DNA of 64,000 bases from JANJUO01 sp942492935. Lineage in GTDB: Bacteria > Bacteroidota > Ignavibacteria > Kapaibacteriales > UBA2268. The stretch is from the NCBI GenBank assembly GCA_942492935.1, contig OW818654.1, positions 3,410,001-3,474,000 of the forward strand. Direction: 5' to 3'. A program made the translations under genes and the position numbers. Shown here in pieces: positions 8,509 through 17,817 of the stretch; position 1 is the first letter of the stretch, and each line of letters begins with the position of its first letter. The notes beneath the pieces are model-generated. The model did no database searches, was not told the origin of the DNA, and saw only the letters and a list, made by a program, of their open reading frames with translations.

Positions 8509-11325
8509 ATGAAAATACTATCTTCTATGTTATTTTTGTTACTTTTTTCTGTAATTTCTATTGCAGGAGAATCAAAAACACTTGTTAATACAGCAGTAAT
8601 TAGAATTCAACAAGAATTTAATTCACGAAATGAGATTAATTCTTTAGCTAAAAAGAATAAATTTCAAATTGTTACTCAATTGTTGAAACAAGAATTATCT
8701 TACACAGAAAAAATCTCAAATTCTGGTAATTATTCAATATTGTCGCCAAGAATCTTAAATATTATTGAAAAAGAAGAACCTTTGCTAAGAACTTACATCG
8801 TTCATTTTGAGGAAAATATTTCTCCCATTGAATATTGTTCAAAATTATTAAGAGAAAACAATTCAATTGAAGTCGCAGAGCCGTATTATTTGATGGAATT
8901 ATTAGCTTATAAGCCGAATGATGTATTAATAGACAATCAAAATGACTTGATGATGAATATAAAAGCATTTAATGCTTGGGAGATTTACAAAGGAGACTCA
9001 ACTATTGTAATTGGAATTTCAGATAGCGGAGTGGACCAAAATCACGAAGATTTAAAAGATAACATTGCTTTAAATACTAATGAAATACCTAATGATTCGA
9101 TAGATAATGATGGTAATGGTTATGTTGATGATTATGCAGGGTATAATTTTGCATATAAAACCGATTTTACCAATCCCGGTGTTACAATTAATAAAAGTGA
9201 CAACCACGGTTGTCAGGTGGCTGGAATTGCAGGAGCAAGAACTGATAATAGTAGAGGAATGGCTGGTATTGGATTTAAATCGAAAATATTTCCTATAAAA
9301 GTTACGGAAGGTGTAACCTTAAGTTTTAGTTATCAATGTATGATTTATGCTGCTATAAGAGGATTTAAAGTCCTTAATTGTAGCTGGGGAGGTCCAACAG
9401 CATATTCTTCAATAAACCAATCTATAGTTGACTATGCTGTTGCTAATGACGTGGCAATAGTAGCGGCTGGTGGTAATGAAGGAACTGCTGGTGCAAATAC
9501 TTACGATACATTCTATCCGAGTGCTTATAAAGGTGTATTAGGAGTTGGAGAAGTTTACTCAACTGATATGGTTACTAATGGCAGTGTTTTGGGAATTCAA
9601 ACAAGAATTATGGCTCCGGGAGTGAATAATTGGGCAACAAGAAATTATAATGAATATTCAAGTAATACGAGCGGTTCATCTTTCTCATCACCAGTGGTAG
9701 CTGGTGCAGTTGCACTTGCAAGAGGCAAACATCCAAATCTTGATGCTATTCAATCTCTCGAATTTGTTAGAAATTGTACTGACGATATTTCTCAATTTAA
9801 TACAAGTAATAAAGCATTAATACCGGGAAGAGTTAACCTATATAAAATCGTAACATTTGAGCCGTTTTCAATTCCTTCAATTGTACCAGATAATTTCAAA
9901 TATTATACAAATAGCGGTTTACCTACAAATCGATTCAAAGCTAAAGATACAGCACAATTAAAAATTGATTTTACAAATTATCTTGGCAAAGCTACAAATA
10001 TCAAGTTTAAATTGTCGGCTGCTTATGACCCAGTTGAAAGTATTGCTTTGTTGGATTCAATACTAACACTTGATGTGATTGAACAAGAGAGTAAAGGGAC
10101 TTTTGGTAATTTTAAATTTATTGTTACAAAAACGAATAAATCAAGAATAATTTTTAGAGTTGATATTGAAGCAGATAATAATTATAAGGATTTCTTCAAA
10201 TTTGAATTTTTCCCCGTTTCAGATATGGCTTTGATTGAAAATGATAAAATTAAAATATCGTTAAGTGATGATGGTGAAATTGGTTTCACTAAATCTGGTT
10301 CAACAATAACTGGTCAAGGTATTTCATTTTATCCTTATGGCAATCAGATATTTTTCAGAGGTTCTTGCATTATGGCAACTACTGGAATGAACAAACTTGC
10401 TTACAATAGCAATGAATATTTCCGTAAAGATTTTAGCGTAGTTAAAGATTATTATCATCCTGATGCAAATATTGGAATTATAACTGATGCAAATATGGGA
10501 GATGACAGATTAGGTGTAGAAATTAAGCAGAAGTGGGGATTTATTTCAGATAGTTCCAACTCAATTTATTCTGACATTACTTTGAAAAATGTCATTAATA
10601 AACAAATTTCAATACCAGCAGTAGGTTATTATCTTGATTGGGATATTGGTGGCTCTTCTAAAGCAGAAAGAAATAGAATTATGATGATAGAATCTGCCTT
10701 ACCAGAGAATTTCCAAGGCAAAAAAGGGACAGCTATGATGGTTTATTTAGTAGGTGAAGAATATCCTGTATTTGGAATGGCAATAAAAAGTAATGAAGCT
10801 GACGCAAATGCACAAGCAGCAGCATTGCATTATGGAATTACTTATGATTTTAATGATGAAAAGAGAATTTTATCTTTAAATAGTGGCAAAGAATGGATTG
10901 TTGACACCGTTTATGATGTTAATATGGTTATTGGTATGCAATGGGAAGGCAATTTGAATCAAGGTGAATCTAAAGAATGTAAAGTCTGTATTGCGTTTGC
11001 AGAAAATCAAACTAAACTTGAGAAAGAATTAAGAAATTGCATCAATGGATTTGTATCTGTTAATTCTTCAAATACTGAAAATGGAATTAAAGTATTTCCA
11101 AATCCTGCTCAAAATACTCTCACTATAACCACTGATTTTGAATTATTTATTTCTTCAGAAATTTCAATTCATAATTTAAGCGGACAATTAGTAAAAAACT
11201 TGGGTAATTTCAATAGAACTGAAAGTGGAATTAATGTTGATGTTTCCGATTTAATTAGCGGTGTTTATTTAATTAAAATCAAAAATAGTAATCAAATTTA
11301 TTGGAAATTCTTTATTAAAGAGTAA
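8509..11325 (+). CDS. Subtilisin-like (S8) serine protease with T9SS sorting domain
   Basis: A secreted 938-residue peptidase. A signal peptide (about residues 1-20) is followed by a propeptide-like region and an S8 domain: Asp172 in ISDSGVD, His233 in NHGCQVAG, oxyanion Asn323 in GGNEG, and Ser391 in GSSFSSPVVAG. The triad is therefore complete, although the usual HGT and GTS appear as HGC and GSS. A DNDGNGYVDDYAGYNF block is typical of Bacteroidota subtilases. A long beta-rich region of unknown role follows. The C-terminus is a T9SS domain starting at KVFPNPAQN and ending IYWKFFIKE. It probably degrades extracellular protein; the substrate is unknown. Confidence 0.9.
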   Translation: MKILSSMLFLLLFSVISIAGESKTLVNTAVIRIQQEFNSRNEINSLAKKNKFQIVTQLLKQELSYTEKISNSGNYSILSPRILNIIEKEEPLLRTYIVHFEENISPIEYCSKLLRENNSIEVAEPYYLMELLAYKPNDVLIDNQNDLMMNIKAFNAWEIYKGDSTIVIGISDSGVDQNHEDLKDNIALNTNEIPNDSIDNDGNGYVDDYAGYNFAYKTDFTNPGVTINKSDNHGCQVAGIAGARTDNSRGMAGIGFKSKIFPIKVTEGVTLSFSYQCMIYAAIRGFKVLNCSWGGPTAYSSINQSIVDYAVANDVAIVAAGGNEGTAGANTYDTFYPSAYKGVLGVGEVYSTDMVTNGSVLGIQTRIMAPGVNNWATRNYNEYSSNTSGSSFSSPVVAGAVALARGKHPNLDAIQSLEFVRNCTDDISQFNTSNKALIPGRVNLYKIVTFEPFSIPSIVPDNFKYYTNSGLPTNRFKAKDTAQLKIDFTNYLGKATNIKFKLSAAYDPVESIALLDSILTLDVIEQESKGTFGNFKFIVTKTNKSRIIFRVDIEADNNYKDFFKFEFFPVSDMALIENDKIKISLSDDGEIGFTKSGSTITGQGISFYPYGNQIFFRGSCIMATTGMNKLAYNSNEYFRKDFSVVKDYYHPDANIGIITDANMGDDRLGVEIKQKWGFISDSSNSIYSDITLKNVINKQISIPAVGYYLDWDIGGSSKAERNRIMMIESALPENFQGKKGTAMMVYLVGEEYPVFGMAIKSNEADANAQAAALHYGITYDFNDEKRILSLNSGKEWIVDTVYDVNMVIGMQWEGNLNQGESKECKVCIAFAENQTKLEKELRNCINGFVSVNSSNTENGIKVFPNPAQNTLTITTDFELFISSEISIHNLSGQLVKNLGNFNRTESGINVDVSDLISGVYLIKIKNSNQIYWKFFIKE

Positions 11326-11374
11326 AGTGTTACTCTTTCAAATGTTGCATAAATTGAATCTATTAATATACAAA

Positions 11375-11428
11375 CAAGGATGTTTGTTCTACTTGAATTA
11401 TAATGACTTAGTAGAATAAGCATCCTTG
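11375..11428. terminator. Hairpin between convergent genes (CTACT/AGTAG family)
   Basis: CAAGGATG-TTT-GTTCTACT pairs with AGTAGAAT-AAG-CATCCTTG around a short AT-rich loop. It lies between two convergent genes and could end transcription from both sides. It shares the CTACT/AGTAG inner stem with hairpins at 12701 and 48731. Confidence 0.65.
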
Positions 11429-11498
11429 CTTGTTATTTGATTTATTACTTATTGGTCAAGCTCTATCTGAGATTTCATCATTGCAATTTTGGAAGTAT

Positions 11499-12491
11499 CT
11501 ATAATTTTATACCGAGTAGTTCAACTGTCAATTGCTGTAATACATTTCTATATTCTATTATACTGTCTTCTTTTAAAAAACCTTTTACGGACATTTTTTG
11601 GGTGAGAACACCTTTTTCTAAATCAGATAAAATCAATTCAATTTCTACACCATTTTCGACTTTTTTAAAGACTCCAGATATAAAATTATCAATATCCAAA
11701 TGAGATAAAGCTCTCAATTCAAAAGCCGATACTGCATTGAAATTTTCAGGCGTTTTCAATCCAAACATTGAGTAGATGCTATCTCTGGTTTCCATATCAT
11801 ATAGAACATATTTTGAAGTATGAAATGCTTGTTTGAAAATGGTTTCGCAGGCATCATAAGAAGAAAGTTCTTTGTTTTTAAATAAATCCCACTCCTTATT
11901 ACTCTTATCATCAACATAGAAAAGACCTCCAATAACTAACGTTTTAGCAGGATATACTTTTGCAGTACCAGATAATTTATCATACATAAGTGAATCTTTC
12001 ATCGCTACAGCCAAAGCTCTTTGAGTTGCGGCTAAAATTGCTGGGTCGTAAATCATTGAATTATCTTCAAAATTTCTTTTCGATATTGCTGAATAGCCAA
12101 AAGATTTTGTTCTCTTCTGAATACTATCATTATTAATAACAGTTAAATCGACTCTTAACATATTTCCAATAACATTCACATTAGCAAATAAAACATAATT
12201 TGCCTTCAATTCAATTGCCACATCTAAAGCTGAATTATGTTTCTTGTTTTCTTGAAATACAAGTGCAACAGAATCTCTTTTTTTACTCGAAATTAATTCA
12301 TATTTTTCAGATAATTTACAAGCTATATCAAATGCAGCTTCAAATTTATAAGGACTTAAGAATCCTATAGATTTAGAATAATCTATATTTGCAATCAGAA
12401 ATTTTTCTTTTTCTTTTGATACCAGATTAAAGGTATTCAAAACCATTATAGTTAGCGAGAATAAAATTACTGTCAATTTATAGTTTTTCAT
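11499..12491 (-). CDS. Exported protein of unknown function
   Basis: A 330-residue protein with a signal-peptide-like N-terminus (MKNYKLTVILFSLTIMVLNTFNL) when started at 12491; an ATG three codons upstream is less likely. The mature part looks mixed alpha/beta, with LDVAIELKANYVLFANVNVIGNM and RVDLTVINNDS. This arrangement is reminiscent of the small periplasmic nucleotide-free folds seen in curli/FlgO-like proteins, but I do not recognise a family. It ends in a beta-rich segment, with no T9SS domain. It converges on the S8 protease gene and lies downstream of the VIT-like gene on the same strand, separated by a hairpin. Function is unknown. Confidence 0.6.
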   Translation of the reverse strand: MKNYKLTVILFSLTIMVLNTFNLVSKEKEKFLIANIDYSKSIGFLSPYKFEAAFDIACKLSEKYELISSKKRDSVALVFQENKKHNSALDVAIELKANYVLFANVNVIGNMLRVDLTVINNDSIQKRTKSFGYSAISKRNFEDNSMIYDPAILAATQRALAVAMKDSLMYDKLSGTAKVYPAKTLVIGGLFYVDDKSNKEWDLFKNKELSSYDACETIFKQAFHTSKYVLYDMETRDSIYSMFGLKTPENFNAVSAFELRALSHLDIDNFISGVFKKVENGVEIELILSDLEKGVLTQKMSVKGFLKEDSIIEYRNVLQQLTVELLGIKL

Positions 12492-12700
12492 ACTTAACAA
12501 TTTAATTATTAAAAAAATATTGACGTTTTAACTGAAATTTTGATATAAATATTTGGATTTATCATAGAATAGTAATTTATTGTCAAATCTGTAACAATTT
12601 GCTAATCTAAATTAAATAATTCCAAAAGTTTATTATCTGAATACAAGATTTTTTTCAATTTTGTCTAACATATATAAATTTACCATATTTTATTAAAATA

Positions 12701-12750
12701 AGAATGTCTGAACTACTATCTTTATATGGAGTTAGTAGAACAGACACTCT
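12701..12750. terminator. Hairpin terminator with GTCTG-AA-CTACT core
   Basis: AGAATGTCTG-AA-CTACT pairs with AGTAG-AA-CAGACACTCT, leaving a symmetrical AA/AA internal loop, and is followed by TTTTTT. It lies just downstream of the end of the gene at 12800-14926 (reverse strand). The T-run is on the forward side, so its direction is ambiguous. Confidence 0.6.
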
Positions 12751-12799
12751 TTTTTGGTTTAATATTTTTTCAGACAAACTTCATCTAAAAAAACTGCTT

Positions 12800-14926
12800 T
12801 TAAATTTTAATAATTTTTGAAATCAATTCTCTCTTATTGGTTTTAACTTTTATTAAGTAAATACCTTTGCTAATATTTTCTGCTTTCCAAATTAACTCTA
12901 CTTTGTCTGAGAAACTATTTGACAATTCAAATTCATAGATTTTATTACCAAGTTCATCATAAATGATAACTGATTCAATAATTTCAGCTTGATTTAGATT
13001 GTTTATGTTGATTTTAACTTTTTCTGTGAATGGATTTGGATATGTGGCTACAGAAATTTCTGTTGAAATAATATCATCAACATCTGTATTTGTATTATCA
13101 TTTTTTTCATCATAAATAGTATCATTTTGCTTTTTCATCCATGGCTCAAGTGCAAGAAATGCAGTATAGTTTGTGAGAATTCTTTTTTCGATACTCAGGT
13201 CAACTAATTGTCTAATAGCAATATTGTCAGATGTATTGACTTTTATTTCTAACTCTTTTAAATAATTTGAATACCAAATTTGTTCTGTGGCATCAATTTC
13301 ATATATGCTATCAATGCTTGCAATGGTAATTGTTTTAAAATATGGTTTCTGATTCTTAATAGCTAAAATTTCAATTTCAATTGGAAATGAGCCAAAATAT
13401 TTTCCGATTATTGTATTATAATTAAATGAACTAACATTACGATTTGAATTATATGAATAATTATGGTAGCTTAAACCATTGGTTGGCGCAAATTTTACAT
13501 CAAAAAAATCAAACGAATTTATCATATTATGCAATGATGCATCAAGGAAAGTACTAAAAGGTAATGCACTTTCAAATTTGATATAGCCACCACCAGTATT
13601 TTTCGTTAAAATATTATAGAAATATGCATTACCCTTGTTTAAAGTAGGATTACTTGCATCAGTATTGAAATTTTTTGATTGATAACAAAGAACATTAAAT
13701 TGTGTATTTGCGGGTAAATCAATTAAGATTTTTTCAATAAACTGGTTTGAAGTAATTCCAGAATAAAATTCATCACTGCAATTAATGAGAATTATTTTTG
13801 CGTTGTTCCCTTTATTTTTTAAGAATTCTATTCCATCTATTATCAAGTTTGGTAACATACTTACATCTGATAATTGAATATTTTTTATACTAAATAATGA
13901 ATCAATATTTAAACTATCATTGGAATTAATCCAGTTTTCGCTTAAAATAGTATAATTAAAATTGCTAATCAGCAAATTATATTTAAAATTATTCCCTTGG
14001 TAATTTCTCAAATAGGATTTCATTCCATCAATTACATTTTGTTTAGTTAAACTTGTTTTATTAGCTTGATAATTTAAAAGAAACAAAATTTCAGAATTAT
14101 CATCTATATTCATCATATTCATATCAGCCAAAACTTGAAAATATCCTTCATTAGCTCCTGTAGGACTTAAACCGACTAAAATATTATCTTTTGTATTTAG
14201 CGAATAATTAAACCCAAAATTTGTCGGAACTTTTTTTGTTGAAAAATCATAAGAATAATTAAGATATATTACTCCATTTATTTCTTCAAAGTTTTTAAAT
14301 TTAAATAATGGGTCAAGTGCAGTTGGTTCGCCAGATAGATTATTTTTAGCAAATTTTAAGTTTATTTTGTTATAACTAATATTATAATTACTTGCAAATA
14401 ACTTAATAAATGAAAAGTTCGAAGTTACATTAGAACCAATCGTATTATTTGGAATCATAAATTTAACTATGAAAGTTCTTGGTGAGTTATTCAAAAAAGG
14501 GTATAATTTGGTATCGTAAAGATTGCCATTTTTCATTATCAATAAAGGGTCTTGTCTTCTTTTTACAATTCCCTCATAAATTGTATTTGCAGTCCATTTG
14601 TCCATAATATCAGCCCTAACAAGTGTATCTCCAACCCAAAGCCATGCATCATTCATATAGTCATTGTCGTCCAAATTAAATTTCCAATTTAGTTCTAATT
14701 GAACATTATTCCAATGACTATCACCATTATGCATTTCAATTTCAAATTTGTAACTTGTAAATAAACCACAAGGTTCAACCAAAACATCAATGTTATCAAC
14801 AACAATTTTATAGTATCTTGAACCTCCTTGGGGATTAACATAGTAGAAATCAATTGCGTTTGCTGAGAAAAAATCAATAAAGAATATTATTGATGCGAGT
14901 AAAGTAAAATGTAAGAACTTTTTCAT
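12800..14926 (-). CDS. VIT-like domain secreted protein with T9SS sorting domain
   Basis: A 708-residue exported protein. The signal peptide is about residues 1-24 (ending FFSANA). The first 200 residues resemble a vault/inter-alpha-trypsin (VIT) domain: a beta-rich start, AWLWVGDTLVRADIMDKWTA, then IYEGIVKRRQDPLLI. A middle region with ILINCSDEFYSG recalls a VWA-like fold but lacks a clear DxSxS metal site. The C-terminus is a T9SS domain (TYPNPFTEKVKI to ELISKIIKI). VIT+VWA proteins are often surface adhesion or sorting partners; the role here is inference. An AAC-N18-GTC motif lies about 40-60 bp upstream. Confidence 0.75.
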   Translation of the reverse strand: MKKFLHFTLLASIIFFIDFFSANAIDFYYVNPQGGSRYYKIVVDNIDVLVEPCGLFTSYKFEIEMHNGDSHWNNVQLELNWKFNLDDNDYMNDAWLWVGDTLVRADIMDKWTANTIYEGIVKRRQDPLLIMKNGNLYDTKLYPFLNNSPRTFIVKFMIPNNTIGSNVTSNFSFIKLFASNYNISYNKINLKFAKNNLSGEPTALDPLFKFKNFEEINGVIYLNYSYDFSTKKVPTNFGFNYSLNTKDNILVGLSPTGANEGYFQVLADMNMMNIDDNSEILFLLNYQANKTSLTKQNVIDGMKSYLRNYQGNNFKYNLLISNFNYTILSENWINSNDSLNIDSLFSIKNIQLSDVSMLPNLIIDGIEFLKNKGNNAKIILINCSDEFYSGITSNQFIEKILIDLPANTQFNVLCYQSKNFNTDASNPTLNKGNAYFYNILTKNTGGGYIKFESALPFSTFLDASLHNMINSFDFFDVKFAPTNGLSYHNYSYNSNRNVSSFNYNTIIGKYFGSFPIEIEILAIKNQKPYFKTITIASIDSIYEIDATEQIWYSNYLKELEIKVNTSDNIAIRQLVDLSIEKRILTNYTAFLALEPWMKKQNDTIYDEKNDNTNTDVDDIISTEISVATYPNPFTEKVKININNLNQAEIIESVIIYDELGNKIYEFELSNSFSDKVELIWKAENISKGIYLIKVKTNKRELISKIIKI

Positions 14927-14964
14927 AAAACTTATCCCAAATTTAAAAAAACATACAAGTTATA

Positions 14965-14988
14965 GACACAGCTACTTACGAAAAAGTT
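14965..14988 (-). promoter_or_regulatory. Putative ECF-type promoter, AAC-N18-GTC
   Basis: On the reverse strand GTAAC (AAC at 14988-14986) is followed 18 bases later by GTC (14967-14965), embedded in TGTGTCTATA. It is 38 bp upstream of the VIT-like gene. It matches the site before the TonB-like gene in spacing and in the GTAAC/TGTGTC words. It is one base longer than the four N17 sites. Confidence 0.5.
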
Positions 14989-15143
14989 ACAAGATAATCA
15001 AATAAAATTTTAAATTATTAAAAATAAATGAAATATTCAATTGATGAGGTATTTATTTAACTAAAATGGCTTGAAATTACTATAAACTTAACTAATCAGC
15101 CAATTAACAATAAAATAGAATTTTTGTTCATTTTTTAAAAATT

Positions 15144-15350
15144 ACTTGAAATTCCCAGCGGGAATTAATGTTTGTAACAGAAGAAACCCCATCCTAACCT
15201 TCCCCAAGGGGAAGGAATATATGTAAAGTCCTCCCCTTGGGGAGGATTTATGTGGGGTTTAAATTATTCAATCCCACTGGGATTGCTGGACTTAGGTGAA
15301 TTCAATTTGTTACAAACATTTAATCCCTATCGGGATTTTCAAGGAATTTC
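15144..15350. repeat. GTAAC mosaic element, full-length copy
   Basis: Left end ACTTGAAATTCCCAGCGGGA then AATGTTTGTAAC; right end GTTACAAACATTTAATCCC then CGGGATTTTCAAGGAATTTC. The two ends are imperfect inverted repeats of about 35-40 bp. The interior carries two CTCCCC-AAGGGGAG-type hairpins and a CAATCCC-ACT-GGGATTG hairpin followed by CTGGACTTAGG. Confidence 0.8.
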
Positions 15351-15653
15351 ATGTTATGATTATTTTCATATTGTGCGAAATATACATTTTTTCATTCAAA
15401 TAACAAAGCAATTTAAAAATATCAATTCGGCTGAGTGGTTACAAAAAATTTAATCGAATCATTTGAAAAATGTACTTAAAGAGTTATTGATTTGAAAATG
15501 GCTGAAAAATTGAAACGTTAGAAATGAAATAGTGATTTTTGTATTTTTACTTGTAATATTTTATAAAATAAATCGTCAAAGAACAATTATTTTAAACTAA
15601 AGTTATAACTATTTCTGTAAATTAAATGAATTTACTTTTTTGTGGAGAATTAA

Positions 15654-17546
15654 ATGAGAAAATGGAGAATTGAAGACTCAGCTGAGCTTTTTAATATACA
15701 TGGTTGGGGTATAAATTATTTCAGTATAAATGAAAAAGGAAATGTATGTGTATCTCCCAAAAAAGATGAAGTACAAATTGATTTAAAAGAATTAATTGAC
15801 GAACTTCAATTAAGAGATGTTTCAACTCCAGTATTGCTTAGATTTCCAGATATTTTACATGATAGGATTAGTGAAATATCCAAATGTTTCGATATTGCAT
15901 CAAAAGAATATGATTTTAAAGGAGAAAGCTTCATAATCTATCCCATTAAAGTTAATCAGATGCGACCAGTGGTTGAGGAAATCGTAAGTCATGGTGAAGA
16001 ATTTAATATCGGACTTGAAGCTGGCTCCAAACCAGAATTACATGCTGTTTTGGCTATTCATAATAATCCAAACTCTCTTATCGTTTGCAACGGTTACAAA
16101 GATGAGGACTTTATTGAATTAGCATTATTAGCTCAAAAAATGGGTAAAAATATTTTTCTGGTTGTTGAAAAATTAAACGAACTTAAGAATATCATAAAAA
16201 TTTCAAATAGATTGAAAGTAAAACCAAATATTGGTATCAGAATTAAATTAGCAAGTGCAGGTAGTGGGAAGTGGGAAAGTTCTGGTGGTGATAGAAGCAA
16301 ATTCGGTTTGCATGCCTCTGAATTGATTGACGCTTTAGAAATATTAAAATCTGAAGATAGAATGGATAATTTGAGATTGATACATTTTCATCTTGGAAGT
16401 CAGATTACAAAAATTGGAAAAATTAAATCAGCTTTACGTGAGGCATCACAATTTTATGTACAATTAAGACAAGCAGGATTTAACATCGAATTTGTGGATA
16501 TAGGTGGTGGTCTTGGAGTGGATTATGACGGCTCAAGGTCATCAAGTCAGGCAAGTATAAATTATTCAATTCAAGAATATGTTAATGATGCTATTTCACA
16601 TATTGTTGATGCGTGTAATAAAAATGACATACCACATCCAAATATCATAACTGAATCCGGTCGCTCTATTACTGCTCATCATTCAATTTTAGTGTTTGAT
16701 GTATTAGAAACTGCCTCTTTGCCGGAGTGGGATGATAATTATAAGGTAACAGAAGAAGATGATGATTTGGTACTTGAATTGCATAAAATATATGAAAATT
16801 TGTCAAAATCGAAAATGCTTGAATCATGGCATGATGCTTTGCAAATCAGGGAAGAGTCGTTAGACCGTTTTTCACTTGGTATGCTTGATTTAAAAAATAG
16901 AGCTTTGATAGAAAGACTTTTTTGGTCTATTGCAAGAGAAGTTTGGGATATAACTCAAAATATGAAACATACTCCTGAAGAACTTCGCCAGTTGAGCAGA
17001 ATGTTGTCAGATAAATATTTTTGTAACTTTTCATTATTCCAATCTTTGCCTGATTCATGGGCAATTGACCAGATTTTTCCGATAATGCCAATTCAACGCT
17101 TACATGAAAAACCAAGCAAATATGCTACTTTGCAAGATATTACTTGTGATTCTGATGGTAAAATTGACCATTTTATTGGTACAGGTGAATTTTCTTATAA
17201 TATGAACTTGCATACTGTCAAAAAAAATGAAACCTATTATGTAGGTGTATTTTTAGTAGGGGCGTATCAGGAAATACTTGGTGATTTGCATAACTTATTT
17301 GGTGATACCAATGCTGTTCATATTGCAGTAGAAGATAAAGGTTACAAAATAAAACAAATCATTGATGGCGAAACAGTAGAAGAAGTATTAGATTATGTTA
17401 TGTATAATTCTAAAAAATTAGTTAGGACGATGGAAACCTTTGTTGCACAGTGTGTTAAAGAAGATAAAATAACTGTAAATGAAGGTAAGGAATTCCTTGC
17501 TAATTATCGTTCTGGATTGTATGGATATACATATTTACAGGCATAA
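15654..17546 (+). CDS. speA: Biosynthetic arginine decarboxylase
   Basis: PLP-dependent decarboxylase making agmatine from arginine, the first step of the agmatine route to polyamines; 630 residues, the usual length. The N-terminus WRIEDSAELFNIHGWGINYF is characteristic. The PLP lysine is K99 in YPIKVNQM, followed by FNIGLEAGSKPEL, GGDRSKFGLHASEL, HFHLGSQI and FVDIGGGLGVDYDG. The C-terminal part contains TESGRSITAHHSILVF and GAYQEILGDLHNLFGDTNAV. The start ATG follows GTGGAGAATTAA, a good ribosome-binding site. It appears monocistronic. No agmatine-processing genes are adjacent. Confidence 0.96.
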   Translation: MRKWRIEDSAELFNIHGWGINYFSINEKGNVCVSPKKDEVQIDLKELIDELQLRDVSTPVLLRFPDILHDRISEISKCFDIASKEYDFKGESFIIYPIKVNQMRPVVEEIVSHGEEFNIGLEAGSKPELHAVLAIHNNPNSLIVCNGYKDEDFIELALLAQKMGKNIFLVVEKLNELKNIIKISNRLKVKPNIGIRIKLASAGSGKWESSGGDRSKFGLHASELIDALEILKSEDRMDNLRLIHFHLGSQITKIGKIKSALREASQFYVQLRQAGFNIEFVDIGGGLGVDYDGSRSSSQASINYSIQEYVNDAISHIVDACNKNDIPHPNIITESGRSITAHHSILVFDVLETASLPEWDDNYKVTEEDDDLVLELHKIYENLSKSKMLESWHDALQIREESLDRFSLGMLDLKNRALIERLFWSIAREVWDITQNMKHTPEELRQLSRMLSDKYFCNFSLFQSLPDSWAIDQIFPIMPIQRLHEKPSKYATLQDITCDSDGKIDHFIGTGEFSYNMNLHTVKKNETYYVGVFLVGAYQEILGDLHNLFGDTNAVHIAVEDKGYKIKQIIDGETVEEVLDYVMYNSKKLVRTMETFVAQCVKEDKITVNEGKEFLANYRSGLYGYTYLQA

Positions 17547-17817
17547 TTGGCACTTATGGTAATATTTTTTTAAATATTCATTGTTTAATTAATATTAATC
17601 AAATAATATTACTTATATTTCGACAATTGGTTTTAATTTATTACAATACAATAAATTTTATTTGAAATTTTTTAAAATAAAATTTTGATATAAAAAAAAA
17701 TATTGTTATTTTAATTTTTTTATTATTTGAAAGTTGAATTTATTATTCAAATAAGTGTAATACTTTATTTTTTTCAATAAGAAATAAAAATTTGAATTTG
17801 ATAGATGGAGAAAAATT

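Larger units (their letters stand above)
14927..15653. other. Intergenic region with promoter motif and mosaic repeat
   Basis: This 727-bp divergent region contains the AAC-N18-GTC motif on the reverse strand (14965-14988) and a full GTAAC mosaic element (15144-15350). A 67-codon frame over the repeat is judged spurious. The remaining 300 bp before speA is plain AT-rich sequence. Confidence 0.7.

Noticed and set aside
15250..15453. 67-codon forward frame
   Set aside because: It lies across a GTAAC mosaic element and its peptide is just the translated hairpins.
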